NCBI GenBank assembly: GCA_002363385.1
Contig: DEVL01000003.1
Span: forward strand, 496,505 to 560,504
Reading direction: 5' to 3'
Origin: Stenotrophomonas maltophilia
GTDB lineage: Bacteria > Pseudomonadota > Gammaproteobacteria > Xanthomonadales > Xanthomonadaceae
DNA length: 64,000 nucleotides
In this document: one piece after another, positions 17,075 to 25,682 of the stretch
Layout of the letters: each line of letters begins with the position of its first letter
How positions within the stretch are numbered: the stretch's first letter is position 1
Notes under the pieces: generated by a model
The model's database searches: none
Seen by the model: the letters and a program-made list of their open reading frames with translations, nothing else
Told to the model about the DNA's origin: nothing
Translations under genes and position numbers: made by a program

Positions 17075-17527
17075 TTATTCGCCGATATCTTCGTTCCAGA
17101 CCTCGGGATGGGCGCTGATGAAGCCGCCCAGCAGATCGATGCATGCCTGGCTCTGCATGTCGATCACCTTGACGCCGTTCTCGCGCAGCCATTCGATGCC
17201 GCCCTGGAAGGTGACCGACTCGCCCACCACCACGGTGCCGATGTTGAACTGGCGTACCAGCCCGCTGCAGTACCAGCAGGGGGCCAGGGTGGTCACCATG
17301 ATGGTGTCCTGGTAGCGGCGCTGCCGGCCGGCCTTGCGGAAGGCGTCGGTCTCGCCGTGCACGGACGGATCGCCTTCCTGCACGCGGCGGTTGTGGCCGC
17401 AGCCGAGCAGGCGGCCATCGTTGTGGTACAGCGCGGCGCCGATCGGGATGCCGCCCTCGGCCAGGCCCTGGCGGGCTTCGGCGATGGCGGTTTCGAGCAG
17501 GGCGGCGTAGTCGGGGGTGGTGATCAT
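17075..17527 (-). CDS. Nucleoside deaminase (cytosine/guanine deaminase family)
   Basis: This 150-residue zinc-dependent deaminase has the HxE motif in SVHGETDAF, with E as the proton shuttle, and the zinc cysteines in APCWYCSG. These are the hallmarks of the cytidine/deoxycytidylate deaminase fold. The overall pattern (GIPIGAALYHNDGRLLGCGHNRR, TTLAPCWYCSGLVRQFNIGTVVVGE) resembles fungal-type cytosine deaminase, so cytosine to uracil salvage is the best guess. The first ATG is at 17527; an in-frame TTG at 17533 is less likely. The gene is divergent from ubiE with 77 nt between them. Confidence 0.85.
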   Translation of the reverse strand: MITTPDYAALLETAIAEARQGLAEGGIPIGAALYHNDGRLLGCGHNRRVQEGDPSVHGETDAFRKAGRQRRYQDTIMVTTLAPCWYCSGLVRQFNIGTVVVGESVTFQGGIEWLRENGVKVIDMQSQACIDLLGGFISAHPEVWNEDIGE

Positions 17528-17604
17528 GCGCAATCCAGGGACGTGAAGACCTTCATGATAGTGGCAGCCTGCCGCAACGGCGCCGCCGGTGCGATAATCG
17601 TCCC

Positions 17605-18366
17605 ATGAGCGAATCTCCCTACAAGACTGGCACCACCCATTTCGGCTTCCGCGATGTCGCTGCGAAGGACAAGCAGAAGCTGGTGGGCGAAGTGTTCACC
17701 TCGGTCGCGCGCAGCTACGACCTGATGAACGATCTGATGAGCCTGGGCATCCACCGGGCGTGGAAGCGCTACTACGTAGCCACCGCGCAGGTGAAGCCGG
17801 GTGACCGCGTGCTGGATCTGGCCGGCGGCACTGGCGACATCGCCGCGCTGATCAAGGAGCGGGTGGGTGACGAGGGTGAAGTGGTGCTGGGCGACATCAA
17901 CGCCGGCATGCTCTCGGTCGGCCGTGATCGTCTCACCAATCGCGGCCTGGTCGCGGGCCTGAATTACGTGCAGTGCAACGCCGAGGCGCTGCCGTTCCCC
18001 GATGCGAGCTTCGACCTGGTCACGATCGCCTTCGGCCTGCGCAACGTCACCGACAAGGAAGCCGGCCTGCGCGAGATGCACCGCGTCCTCAAGGTGGGCG
18101 GGCAGGCGCGTGTGCTGGAGTTCTCCGAAGTCACCGCCGACTGGTTCAAGCCGATCTACGATTTCCACTCGTTCAAGATCCTGCCCAAGCTGGGTCAGCT
18201 GTTCGCACGCGATGGCGACAGCTACCAGTACCTGGCCGAGAGCATCCGCAAGCATCCGCCGCAGGAGCAGCTCAAGACCATGATGGCCGAGGCCGGTTTC
18301 GAGCGTTGCCACTACAAGAACCTGACCGGCGGCATCGTCTCGATCCACTCCGGCTACAAGCTCTGA
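17605..18366 (+). CDS. ubiE: Ubiquinone/menaquinone C-methyltransferase UbiE
   Basis: This 253-residue SAM-dependent methyltransferase performs the C-methylation of the benzoquinol ring in ubiquinone synthesis. It shows the UbiE signatures SYDLMNDLMSLGIHRAWK, the SAM motif VLDLAGGTGDIA and IAFGLRNVTDKEAGLREMHRVLKVGG. The C-terminal LTGGIVSIHSGYKL is typical. A GATAAT sequence (17593-17598) lies only 7 nt before the ATG, so the message may be nearly leaderless. It stands alone between two divergently or independently transcribed genes. Confidence 0.95.
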   Translation: MSESPYKTGTTHFGFRDVAAKDKQKLVGEVFTSVARSYDLMNDLMSLGIHRAWKRYYVATAQVKPGDRVLDLAGGTGDIAALIKERVGDEGEVVLGDINAGMLSVGRDRLTNRGLVAGLNYVQCNAEALPFPDASFDLVTIAFGLRNVTDKEAGLREMHRVLKVGGQARVLEFSEVTADWFKPIYDFHSFKILPKLGQLFARDGDSYQYLAESIRKHPPQEQLKTMMAEAGFERCHYKNLTGGIVSIHSGYKL

Positions 18367-18527
18367 GTGAGCGGCCCGGGGTCTGCGGGGACGCGGGCCC
18401 CCGCCCGGTCGGCGCGCCGCGCGGGCCAGCCTCGCGCGACCGACTGAATGCGCAAACCGCCACACACCGCCTGCGCGGGGTCCGGGACAGGGGTAAACTG
18501 GTCGTTTCACCCTGATCGGTCCCGTTC

Positions 18528-20468
18528 ATGCGATCCCCGTTCCTGTTGATTCCCCTGGCCGTCGCCCTGGCGTCCGGCTGCTCCAAAGAACCGGCGGCTC
18601 CGACCGTCGATCCCACTGCCAACGCGCCGGCGAGCACTGCCATGAAAGCCGACAGCCGCAGCCACGATGAAAGCTCGTACGCCGAGCCGGACAAGGTGGT
18701 CGTCAAGGACCTCGCGCTGGATCTGAAGCTGGATTTCGACAGCAAGCAGATCGGTGGCACCGCGACCTACACCCTGGAGTGGAAGGACAAGGCCGCCAAG
18801 CAGCTGGTGCTGGACACCCGCGAGCTGACCGTGGAGAAGGTCGAGGCGATCGCTGCCGACGGCAAGACCGCGCCGCTGCCCTTCGTGCTGGCGCCGGCCG
18901 ACAAGGTGTTCGGCAGCAAGCTGAGCATCGAGACCCCGGACCAGCCGGCCAAGGTCGTGATCACGTATCACACTGCACCGACCGCCTCGGGCCTGCAGTG
19001 GCTGGAGCCGTCGATGACGGAGGGCAAGAAGCTGCCCTTCATGTTCAGCCAGTCGCAGGCGATCCATGCCCGTTCCTGGGTGCCGCTGCAGGACACCCCG
19101 AGCGTGCGCTTCACCTACAGCGCGCACGTGGTCTCGCGCCCGGACGTGATGGTGCTGATGAGCGCCGACAACGACCCCAAGGCCGCGCGTGATGGTGACT
19201 ACACCTTCAAGATGCCGCAGCCGATCCCGTCCTACCTGCTGGCCATCGCCGCTGGCGACCTGGTGTTCGAGCCGATCTCCGGCCGCTCCGGCGTGTGGGC
19301 CGAACCGACCATGGTTGGCAAGGCCGCCAAGGAATTCGAAGACACCGAGAAGATGATCGGCACCGCTGAGAAGCTCTTCGGCGAATACCGCTGGGGCCGC
19401 TACGACATGCTGGTGCTGCCGCCGTCGTTCCCGTTCGGTGGCATGGAAAACCCGCGTCTGACCTTCGCCACCCCGACCGTGATCGTTGGCGACAAGTCGC
19501 TGGTCTCGCTGGTCGCCCACGAACTGGCGCACAGCTGGTCGGGCAACCTGGTGACCAACGCCAGCTGGAAGGACATCTGGCTCAACGAAGGCTTCACCAC
19601 CTACGTGCAGGGCCGTATCACCGAGGCGCTGTACGGCCAGGAGATGGCCGAGATGGAGCGTGAGATCGACCAGAACGATCTGCTCGCCGAAGTGAAGGAC
19701 ATGAGCCCGGCCGACCAGGCCCTCGCCCTGCCACCACTGAGCGAGCGTGATCCGGACGAGGCGTTGAGCCAGGTCGCCTACGTCAAGGGCGCGTGGTTCC
19801 TGCAGTTCCTGGAACAGCGCTTCGGCCGCGAGACCTTCGATCCGTTCCTGCGTGGCTGGTTCGATGACCACGCCTTCCAGAGCGCGAACACCGACCAGTT
19901 CGTCGAGTACCTGAAGAAGAATCTGCTGTCCAAGAAGCCCGGTGCCGTCAGCGACGCCGAGCTGAAGGCGTGGCTGGATGAGCCGGGCATTCCGTCGTTC
20001 GCGACCAAGGCCCGCTCGCGCAACTTCTCCATCGTCGATACCGCCCGCATCGCCTGGCAGGGCAGCAACACGCTGCCGACGGCGCAGATCACCGGCGAGT
20101 GGGGCACCCAGGAGTGGGTGCACTTCATCGACGGTCTGGGCAAGACCCTGCCGGTTGAGAAGCTGGCTGCGCTGGACAAGGCTTACCACTTCACCGGTAC
20201 GGCCAACGGCGAGATCGCGATGCGCTGGTACCCGCTGACGATCCGCAGTGGCTACAGCGAAGCGAACGACGCCGCCGGTGCGTTCATCGAGCGTGTCGGC
20301 CGCCGAAAGCTGATCATGCCGATCTACGCCGAACTGGTGAAGACGCCTGAAGGCCTGGCCTTCGCCAAGGCGGCTTTCGCCAAGGCCAAGCCGGGGTATC
20401 ACCCGATCACCACGGGCTCCGTCCAGGACATGCTGGACAAGGCCGAGGCGGGCGCGGCCAAGCCGTAA
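18528..20468 (+). CDS. M1 family metallopeptidase, leukotriene A4 hydrolase type, lipoprotein
   Basis: This 646-residue zinc aminopeptidase is anchored by a lipoprotein signal with an ASGC lipobox, so it acts in the periplasm or on the cell surface. The M1 fold is clear: exopeptidase motif GGMEN (304-308), zinc site HELAH (331-335) with the third ligand E354 in NEGFTTYV, and the C-terminal LTA4H helical domain (FDPFLRGWFDDHAFQS onward). Family members remove N-terminal residues from peptides; the bacterial relatives with this C-terminal domain show aminopeptidase activity. It is a single gene bounded by a strong terminator. Confidence 0.92.
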   Translation: MRSPFLLIPLAVALASGCSKEPAAPTVDPTANAPASTAMKADSRSHDESSYAEPDKVVVKDLALDLKLDFDSKQIGGTATYTLEWKDKAAKQLVLDTRELTVEKVEAIAADGKTAPLPFVLAPADKVFGSKLSIETPDQPAKVVITYHTAPTASGLQWLEPSMTEGKKLPFMFSQSQAIHARSWVPLQDTPSVRFTYSAHVVSRPDVMVLMSADNDPKAARDGDYTFKMPQPIPSYLLAIAAGDLVFEPISGRSGVWAEPTMVGKAAKEFEDTEKMIGTAEKLFGEYRWGRYDMLVLPPSFPFGGMENPRLTFATPTVIVGDKSLVSLVAHELAHSWSGNLVTNASWKDIWLNEGFTTYVQGRITEALYGQEMAEMEREIDQNDLLAEVKDMSPADQALALPPLSERDPDEALSQVAYVKGAWFLQFLEQRFGRETFDPFLRGWFDDHAFQSANTDQFVEYLKKNLLSKKPGAVSDAELKAWLDEPGIPSFATKARSRNFSIVDTARIAWQGSNTLPTAQITGEWGTQEWVHFIDGLGKTLPVEKLAALDKAYHFTGTANGEIAMRWYPLTIRSGYSEANDAAGAFIERVGRRKLIMPIYAELVKTPEGLAFAKAAFAKAKPGYHPITTGSVQDMLDKAEAGAAKP

Positions 20469-20491
20469 TCGCCAGACGTATCGGTTGAACG

Positions 20492-20521
20492 AAAAACGGC
20501 GGGGAAACCCGCCGTTTTTTT
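20492..20521 (+). terminator. intrinsic terminator of the M1 peptidase gene
   Basis: A 12-bp stem AAAAACGGCGGG / CCCGCCGTTTTT with a GAAA loop (20504-20507) is followed by more T residues to 20521. It could work in both directions because of the A-rich left arm. Confidence 0.9.
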
Positions 20522-20533
20522 ATGCGCGCCTGC

Positions 20534-20668
20534 GTACCGCGAGCCGAGCCCCCTAGGGGCCGGCAGGCCCCTCGGCAAATGTCCCCCGGCCGCCGCTTGA
20601 CGGCGACGGCCTCCTCCTTGATTTTGCCCAGGAGCCTACCAGCCCCTAGTGGGCTCGGCTCGCGGTAC
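20534..20668. repeat. long imperfect inverted repeat (hairpin element 1)
   Basis: The outer arms 20534-20560 and 20642-20668 are 27-nt reverse complements with one mismatch. Inner arms (AGGCCCCTCGGCAAA near 20565, TTTGCCCAGGAGCCT near 20622) and a central GC-rich stem continue the pairing, so the whole 135 bp can fold as one hairpin. No coding frame fits. I do not recognise the family. Confidence 0.7.
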
Positions 20669-20721
20669 ACGTGCAGACAACCGCGCCTTTCTGTGAGAGC
20701 CGCGGTTCTCGATCCGTGGGT

Positions 20722-20805
20722 CGCGATGCCCTTGTGGGCGAAATAAAGGAGGAGGGGGCGGCCGCAGGCCGACGCCGGGGGACATTCGCCGGCAAGGGCA
20801 TCGCG
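20722..20805. repeat. second inverted repeat related to element 1
   Basis: Arms 20722-20742 and 20785-20805 are 21-nt reverse complements with two mismatches. The enclosed segment (AAGGAGGAGGGGGCGG ... GGGGGAC, 20745-20783) is itself a reverse-complement relative of 20578-20616 inside element 1. The 20522-20871 gap thus holds two inverted, related structured units and no gene I can support. Confidence 0.6.
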
Positions 20806-20871
20806 GCCCAGCGCCCGACCCACTGACCGCCGCAGTTGGTACGAGTGCGCTTCGTTGCTTGAAAACCAGTG

Positions 20872-21492
20872 TTACACCGCGCGCACCGCCAGGAACATGT
20901 CCACGCAGTCGTGCATCACCTGCTGCTGCTGTGCCGGCGTGAGCGGAGGCTGGCCGAAGGTGATCTGCGGCCAGAACGCGAAGGCCTTGAGCATCGCCTG
21001 CAACTGATGCGCCGCCTCGGCCGGCGGCATGTCCAGCCGCAGCCGCCCATCGGCCTGGGCGGCGCGGATCCAGCCGGTCAGGCCTTCTTCCTTCTCGGCC
21101 AACTTGTCCATCATCGCCCGTGCCCGTTCGGGCGTGTGCACCAGCTCGGCCATCGCCACCCGCGAAAGATCGATGAAGCCGGGGTCGTCGAGCAGGCGCA
21201 TCTTGCGCGCCGCGAATACCAGCAACTGATCGCGCAGCGGCTGCGCCGGGTCGTAGGGCACGACAGCCAGCGCCTGGCTGGCCTCGAACAACTGCCACAG
21301 GATGGCGGTGAACAGTTCGTCCTTGCTGGCGAAGTGGTTGTAGACCGTGCGCTTGGATACCTCGGCCGTCGCCGCGATCCGGTCCATGCTGGTGCCGGCA
21401 AAGCCGAACGCGCGGAACTCGGCCACCGCCGCGTCCAGGATGGCCGCGCGCTTGCGGTCGGTCAGACGGGTGGGGCGGTCGGAAGTGCTCAT
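20872..21492 (-). CDS. TetR/AcrR family regulator with AefR-like C-terminal domain
   Basis: This 206-residue repressor has an N-terminal helix-turn-helix (ILDAAVAEFRAFGFAGTSMDRIAATAEVSKRTVYNHF, about residues 17-52) and a C-terminal domain of the AefR type (DPGFIDLSRVAMAELVHTPERA). It is transcribed divergently from the metallo-beta-lactamase-fold gene across 79 nt. That spacer contains two TACAC-N6-GTnTA boxes, so it most likely represses itself and its neighbour. The inducing ligand is unknown. Confidence 0.85.
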   Translation of the reverse strand: MSTSDRPTRLTDRKRAAILDAAVAEFRAFGFAGTSMDRIAATAEVSKRTVYNHFASKDELFTAILWQLFEASQALAVVPYDPAQPLRDQLLVFAARKMRLLDDPGFIDLSRVAMAELVHTPERARAMMDKLAEKEEGLTGWIRAAQADGRLRLDMPPAEAAHQLQAMLKAFAFWPQITFGQPPLTPAQQQQVMHDCVDMFLAVRAV

Positions 21493-21502
21493 GGGCTTAT
21501 TT

Positions 21503-21552
21503 TACACCGTTCAGTTTACTTTTCGAAAAAGGCAAGTACACTCTCCGGTGTA
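21503..21552. promoter_or_regulatory. two operator-like boxes between TetR and MBL genes
   Basis: Box 1 is TACAC-cgttca-GTTTA (21503-21518... core arms 21503-21507 and 21514-21518). Box 2 is TACAC-tctccg-GTGTA (21537-21541 and 21548-21552) and extends to a perfect AAGTACAC / GTGTACTT palindrome. The centres are 34 nt apart, about three helical turns, and both lie in the shared divergent promoter region. Confidence 0.65.
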
Positions 21553-21571
21553 CTTTCCAGGGCAAGCCCCG

Positions 21572-22657
21572 ATGATGCGTCGCCTGCCTCGATTCCTCCC
21601 CCTTCTGACGGTGTTGATCGCCATGTCCATTGGCCTGTTGACCTGCGGTGCCCGCCCGGCTGCCGCCTATGACCAGTCGCCGCAGTTCGGCGACGGGCGC
21701 TTCCACAATCCCGCAGGCAAGAGCTCGCTGGGCTTCGTTGGCACGCTGGGCGTAATGTGGAAGATGCTGTTCGAAAAGCCCGCCGACGCCACTCCGCTGG
21801 CCCCGATTCCGGTGCAGCCGCTGAGCCGGCAGGCCCTGCTCGACGCGCCCGACGACAGCCTGTGGCGTCTGGGGCATTCGACGATGCTGATGAAGCTGGA
21901 CGGCCATTTCTGGCTGACCGACCCGGTCTTCGCCGAGCGCGCCTCGCCGATGTCGTTCATGGGGCCCAAGCGGTTCCACGCACCGCCGCTGAGCATCGAC
22001 GAACTGCCGCCGATCACCGGCGTGATCATCTCCCATGACCACTACGATCACCTCGACCACGATGCCGTCCTCGCGCTCGCGCCCAAGGTGCAGCACTTCG
22101 TCACCGCGCTCGGCGTAGGCGACCGCTTGATCGGGTGGGGCGTGCCCGCCGCGAAGGTCGTGCAGCTGGACTGGTGGCAGGACACCCGCGTGGAGGGCCT
22201 GACGATCGTCGCGACCCCGGCCCAGCATTTCTCCGGCCGGACCCTCGCCGACGGCAACCGCACGCTGTGGGCTTCGTGGGTGATCGACACCGGGCGTACC
22301 CGGATCTTCTTCAGCGGCGACACCGGCTACTTCGACGGCTTTGCCCGCATCGGCGAGCGCTACGGCCCGTTCGATCTGACCATGATCGAGACCGGTGCCT
22401 ACGATGCGCAGTGGCCGGACGTGCACATGCAGCCCGAACAAAGCCTGCAGGCGCACCTGGACGTGCGCGGCAAGGTGCTGATGCCGATCCACAACGGCAC
22501 CTTCGACCTCGCGTTGCATCCGTGGACCGAACCGTTCGATCGCATCACCGCGCTGGCGCAGGAACACGGCGTGGCACTGACTGCCCCGCACATGGGCGAA
22601 CGCCTGGATATCCGCGCGCCGGCGCCGTCCACGCAGTGGTGGCGTGAGGTGCGCTGA
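21572..22657 (+). CDS. Metallo-beta-lactamase-fold hydrolase, NAPE-PLD/UlaG-like
   Basis: This 361-residue exported hydrolase has an N-terminal signal or anchor (LPLLTVLIAMSIGLLTCGARPAAA) followed by an MBL domain. The metal ligands are visible in SHDHYDHLDHDA, in TPAQHFSGR, in FFSGDTGYFDGF and in MPIHNGTFDL. The pattern WLTDPVFAERASP and GPKRFHAPPL is that of the NAPE-PLD / RomA-like group, proposed to act on phospholipid-type phosphodiesters. The true substrate is unknown. Two adjacent ATGs (21572, 21575) can start it. Control by the divergent TetR gene is likely. Confidence 0.85.
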   Translation: MMRRLPRFLPLLTVLIAMSIGLLTCGARPAAAYDQSPQFGDGRFHNPAGKSSLGFVGTLGVMWKMLFEKPADATPLAPIPVQPLSRQALLDAPDDSLWRLGHSTMLMKLDGHFWLTDPVFAERASPMSFMGPKRFHAPPLSIDELPPITGVIISHDHYDHLDHDAVLALAPKVQHFVTALGVGDRLIGWGVPAAKVVQLDWWQDTRVEGLTIVATPAQHFSGRTLADGNRTLWASWVIDTGRTRIFFSGDTGYFDGFARIGERYGPFDLTMIETGAYDAQWPDVHMQPEQSLQAHLDVRGKVLMPIHNGTFDLALHPWTEPFDRITALAQEHGVALTAPHMGERLDIRAPAPSTQWWREVR

Positions 22658-22686
22658 GCCAAGGCGCAGCGATGGCGCAGTCGATC

Positions 22687-22711
22687 ACGCCCGGCCTTGG
22701 CCGGGCGTTTT
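22687..22711 (+). terminator. intrinsic terminator of the MBL-fold gene
   Basis: ACGCCCGG (22687-22694) pairs with CCGGGCGT (22701-22708) over a 6-nt loop, followed by TTTT and a T-rich stretch. It lies 30 nt after the stop codon. Confidence 0.7.
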
Positions 22712-22945
22712 CGTTGCAGGGCAGGCTGTCTGCCTGGGGGCTGAATCAACTGCCGTGGAAAGACCGTTTTCGTATTAGTTGCATGGCAATCGCGTGGGCG
22801 GTCATGACAATGGCGAGGACGCAGGACACCGCCTGCGGGCGCTCCGTCCACAAAGGCGGGCACCGTGGTTCCTGCCGTGCCGCGTGAACGATCCAGCGGC
22901 CTCCCTGCCATGTCGCGGCGTTGGCGACACCTACAAAGGACTCCC
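22712..22945. other. non-coding leader region of the autotransporter gene
   Basis: This 234-nt region has no frame with a ribosome site apart from the autotransporter start. It contains a small hairpin GTCGC/GCGAC near 22912-22928 just before the AAAGGA ribosome site. I see no clear promoter. Confidence 0.4.
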
Positions 22946-25555
22946 ATGGATTCTCTCCGTGTACGTCGTCACGTGCTTGGCGCGGCGATCCACCTTGCTC
23001 TCGGTGCCAGCGTGCTGTCTGTGCCGGTTTCGGCCAAGACCATCGTCATCCGCAATGAAGTGCTTGAAACCGTCCCGACCTACACCGGCGACAGTCTGGA
23101 GGTGTACAGCTCGCGCATCGTCAGTACGAGCGATACGCTGTTCAACGACACCGTCATCGCGGTGGACGGCGGGGCGTTGCACATCGAACGCTCCACACTG
23201 GGCTCGTATGCCGAGGGCATCTCGGCACTGAAGTTTCGAGGCGGTGCGAACAGCGGGCTCATCGTCGGCTCGGAGATCTTCACCCACGGCGCTGCGGCCG
23301 TGGGGGTGGATGTGGCCGGAACCCGCTTCCTGCCTTCCGGCGATGTGGCACCGACCGGCGCGCTGCGCCTGGTCGACACGCGGATCCGCACCGCAGGCGT
23401 TGACGCGCACGGCGCGGCGATTGGACCGAAGATGCAGCTGGGGCTCGATGCGTCTTCCATCATGACCGGCGGCGCAGGTGCGGCGGGGGTCTGGATGTTC
23501 GGCGGCACGCTGCTGCTGGAGCGCGGCAGCACCATTGTCACCACCGGCGACAATGCCACCGGCATCCATGCGCAGGCGCAGAAATGGCGCGTCCCCCCGG
23601 GCGGGTTCTTTCCGCACGTGGCGCGTGTTGCGTTGTCCGGATCGGACGTGCGGGTCACCGGCGAAGGCAGTGTCGGCATCCGCGCCGGGTACACGGGCCT
23701 GTACCCGGATGGCATCGGCAGCACGATCACCTTGACCGACAGCCGCATCCTGGCCGAGCGCGGGCATGGCGTGCAGTTTCTGGGCGGCGACAGCAACCTG
23801 CTGGACGTAACCGCGGGCAGCCAGGTGCAGGGCAGGGAGAGTGCCGTGCATGCGGCGACGGCGGGCAGCATCAACCGCGTGGTCGTTGATGACGGCACGC
23901 TGGTCGGTGAGCAGTCCGCCGTGTGGGTGCAGAACGGTGCCACGATGGCGGTGGAGGCGCATGATGCGGTGATCGAGGGGCGCGCGTTCGCTGATGATCG
24001 TTCCCGGCTGGACATGCGCCTGAGCGGCACTGACTGGAACGCGCGCGGCGCATCGCAGGTGGATGATCTCACGCTGCATCGGGGCAGCCGTCTGTGGCTG
24101 GGCCGCGGCGCGGTCGGCGATCAGCTGGTGGTGCGGGGCGATCTGGACATCGATGCCAGCACGCTCTTCTTCGACGCCGTGCTCGGTGATGACGGCACCC
24201 GTGCGGATCATCTGCGGGTAGAGGGCGACACGCGCGGCAGCGGTGGCATCGTGGTCAACAATCTCGGGGGCCGCGGCGCTGCTACGGTTGAAGGCATCGA
24301 GCTGATCCACGTAGGCGGTCGGTCGGACGCCACGTTCCAGCTCCAGGGGCGTGCCGTGGCGGGCGCGTACGACTACTTCCTGTTCAAGGGCAGTGTGAGC
24401 GATCCCGGCGATGGCCACTGGTACCTGCGGTCGGAGCTTGCGCCGGTGGTCGTCGATCCCTGCGAGGCGACCCCCGACCTGCCCGGCTGCGTCGAACTGG
24501 AGCTGCCCGGGGTGCCTGAACGCCCGGAGTTGCCTGAACGTCCCCGGCCGGTACCGGAGGGCGGAACAGGGGAGGTACTGGTACCGCCTCCGCTTCCGCC
24601 TCCACCCCCCGTGCTGCGCCCGGAGCCCGGCGCCTACCTTGGCAACCAGCGGGCGGCGATCGACATGTTCGCGCTGCGCCGGGATGACCGCGCCACTGCG
24701 CGGGCCGAGGGCGGTGCATGGATCCGCGTCTCCGGCCGCCGCGCTGCGTTCGGCACCGCGGGCCTGCGCATCGATACAGCAGGGCACTCGCTGCTGCAGC
24801 TGCAGGCTCACGGCAACAGTTCCGTACTGCAGCTGGGTACGCAGGTATTGGCGTGGGACGGCGTAGGCCATGCATCGCTGGGAGTGATGCTCGGCCAAGG
24901 GCGTGCCGACACCACGGTGGTGTCCACGCGGACCGGCTACAGCGCGCGCGGCGAGGTGACAGGCACGTCGATCGGGGTGTACGGCGGCTGGCAGCAGCAG
25001 GCCGACGCCGCCGCCGGCGCCTATCTGGCCGGCGCCGTGCAGGCCGGGCGCTACCGCAACACCGTGCAGGGCGCGGGCCTGGAGAAGGAGCGCCATGACG
25101 CGGCCACGCGCACGGCGGCGCTGGAGGTCGGCTACGCCTGGCGGCTGCGGTTCGGCTCGACTGCGCTGTACGTTCAGCCGCAGGCGGAGGTGGTCTGGAC
25201 TGGCTACCGCAGTGATGCGCTGGTCGAGCACAACGGGACCGTGATCGAGAAGGTCGACCAGGGGCAGGTGGAGCACCGGGTCGGGCTGCGTGTGTTCGGG
25301 CACGCGATCGGCACCGCGCAGATCGTGCAGCCGTTCATCGAGGCCAACTGGCGGCGTGGCGGTACCCGTACGGCGCGGGTCTTCGACGGCCAGGTGCTGC
25401 GCAGCGATCTGCCACGCGACCGGCATGAGCTGCGCGCGGGTGCCCAGGTCGGTTTTTCTGGAGGCTGGTCGGGCAGTGCGGCGTTGGGGGTTGAGCAGGG
25501 GCAGGGCGCGTATCGTACGGTTCAGGGGCAGCTCACCCTTCGTCGCGGCTGGTGA
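22946..25555 (+). CDS. Type V autotransporter (pertactin-like passenger)
   Basis: This 869-residue protein carries its own outer membrane translocator. Residues 1-32 form a signal peptide ending VPVSA. Residues about 33-520 form a repetitive beta-helix passenger rich in Gly, Thr and Val with pertactin-like features (LTDSRILAERGHGVQF, DDLTLHRGSRLWLG). A proline-rich linker (PPPLPPPPP, near residue 550) leads to a C-terminal beta-barrel from about residue 585, with GGAWIRVSGR, VGYAWRLRFG and the terminal LTLRRGW. No catalytic triad was seen, so an adhesin or surface role is more likely than protease or lipase. AAAGGA precedes the ATG. Confidence 0.88.
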   Translation: MDSLRVRRHVLGAAIHLALGASVLSVPVSAKTIVIRNEVLETVPTYTGDSLEVYSSRIVSTSDTLFNDTVIAVDGGALHIERSTLGSYAEGISALKFRGGANSGLIVGSEIFTHGAAAVGVDVAGTRFLPSGDVAPTGALRLVDTRIRTAGVDAHGAAIGPKMQLGLDASSIMTGGAGAAGVWMFGGTLLLERGSTIVTTGDNATGIHAQAQKWRVPPGGFFPHVARVALSGSDVRVTGEGSVGIRAGYTGLYPDGIGSTITLTDSRILAERGHGVQFLGGDSNLLDVTAGSQVQGRESAVHAATAGSINRVVVDDGTLVGEQSAVWVQNGATMAVEAHDAVIEGRAFADDRSRLDMRLSGTDWNARGASQVDDLTLHRGSRLWLGRGAVGDQLVVRGDLDIDASTLFFDAVLGDDGTRADHLRVEGDTRGSGGIVVNNLGGRGAATVEGIELIHVGGRSDATFQLQGRAVAGAYDYFLFKGSVSDPGDGHWYLRSELAPVVVDPCEATPDLPGCVELELPGVPERPELPERPRPVPEGGTGEVLVPPPLPPPPPVLRPEPGAYLGNQRAAIDMFALRRDDRATARAEGGAWIRVSGRRAAFGTAGLRIDTAGHSLLQLQAHGNSSVLQLGTQVLAWDGVGHASLGVMLGQGRADTTVVSTRTGYSARGEVTGTSIGVYGGWQQQADAAAGAYLAGAVQAGRYRNTVQGAGLEKERHDAATRTAALEVGYAWRLRFGSTALYVQPQAEVVWTGYRSDALVEHNGTVIEKVDQGQVEHRVGLRVFGHAIGTAQIVQPFIEANWRRGGTRTARVFDGQVLRSDLPRDRHELRAGAQVGFSGGWSGSAALGVEQGQGAYRTVQGQLTLRRGW

Positions 25556-25638
25556 ACGGTGGCGGACAGGCGCTGGGACCTTCCCGGCGCCATCGGCAGG
25601 GCGAGTGTGGGACGTCGTCGCGTGCTTGGCGATACAGT

Positions 25639-25666
25639 ATCAGGCGCGCCTTCGGGCGCACCTGAT
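25639..25666 (+). other. hairpin directly before the lipoprotein gene
   Basis: ATCAGGCGCGCC and GGCGCACCTGAT pair at 11 of 12 positions around a TTCG loop. No T-tract follows. It lies 16 nt before the start codon and 10 nt before the CTGGAG ribosome site. It could end the autotransporter transcript or influence translation of the next gene. Confidence 0.5.
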
Positions 25667-25682
25667 CCCACTGGAGCACGCA

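Noticed and set aside
22931..25426. Long open frame antisense to the autotransporter
   Set aside because: Antisense shadow of a high-GC gene; no ribosome site or recognisable fold.
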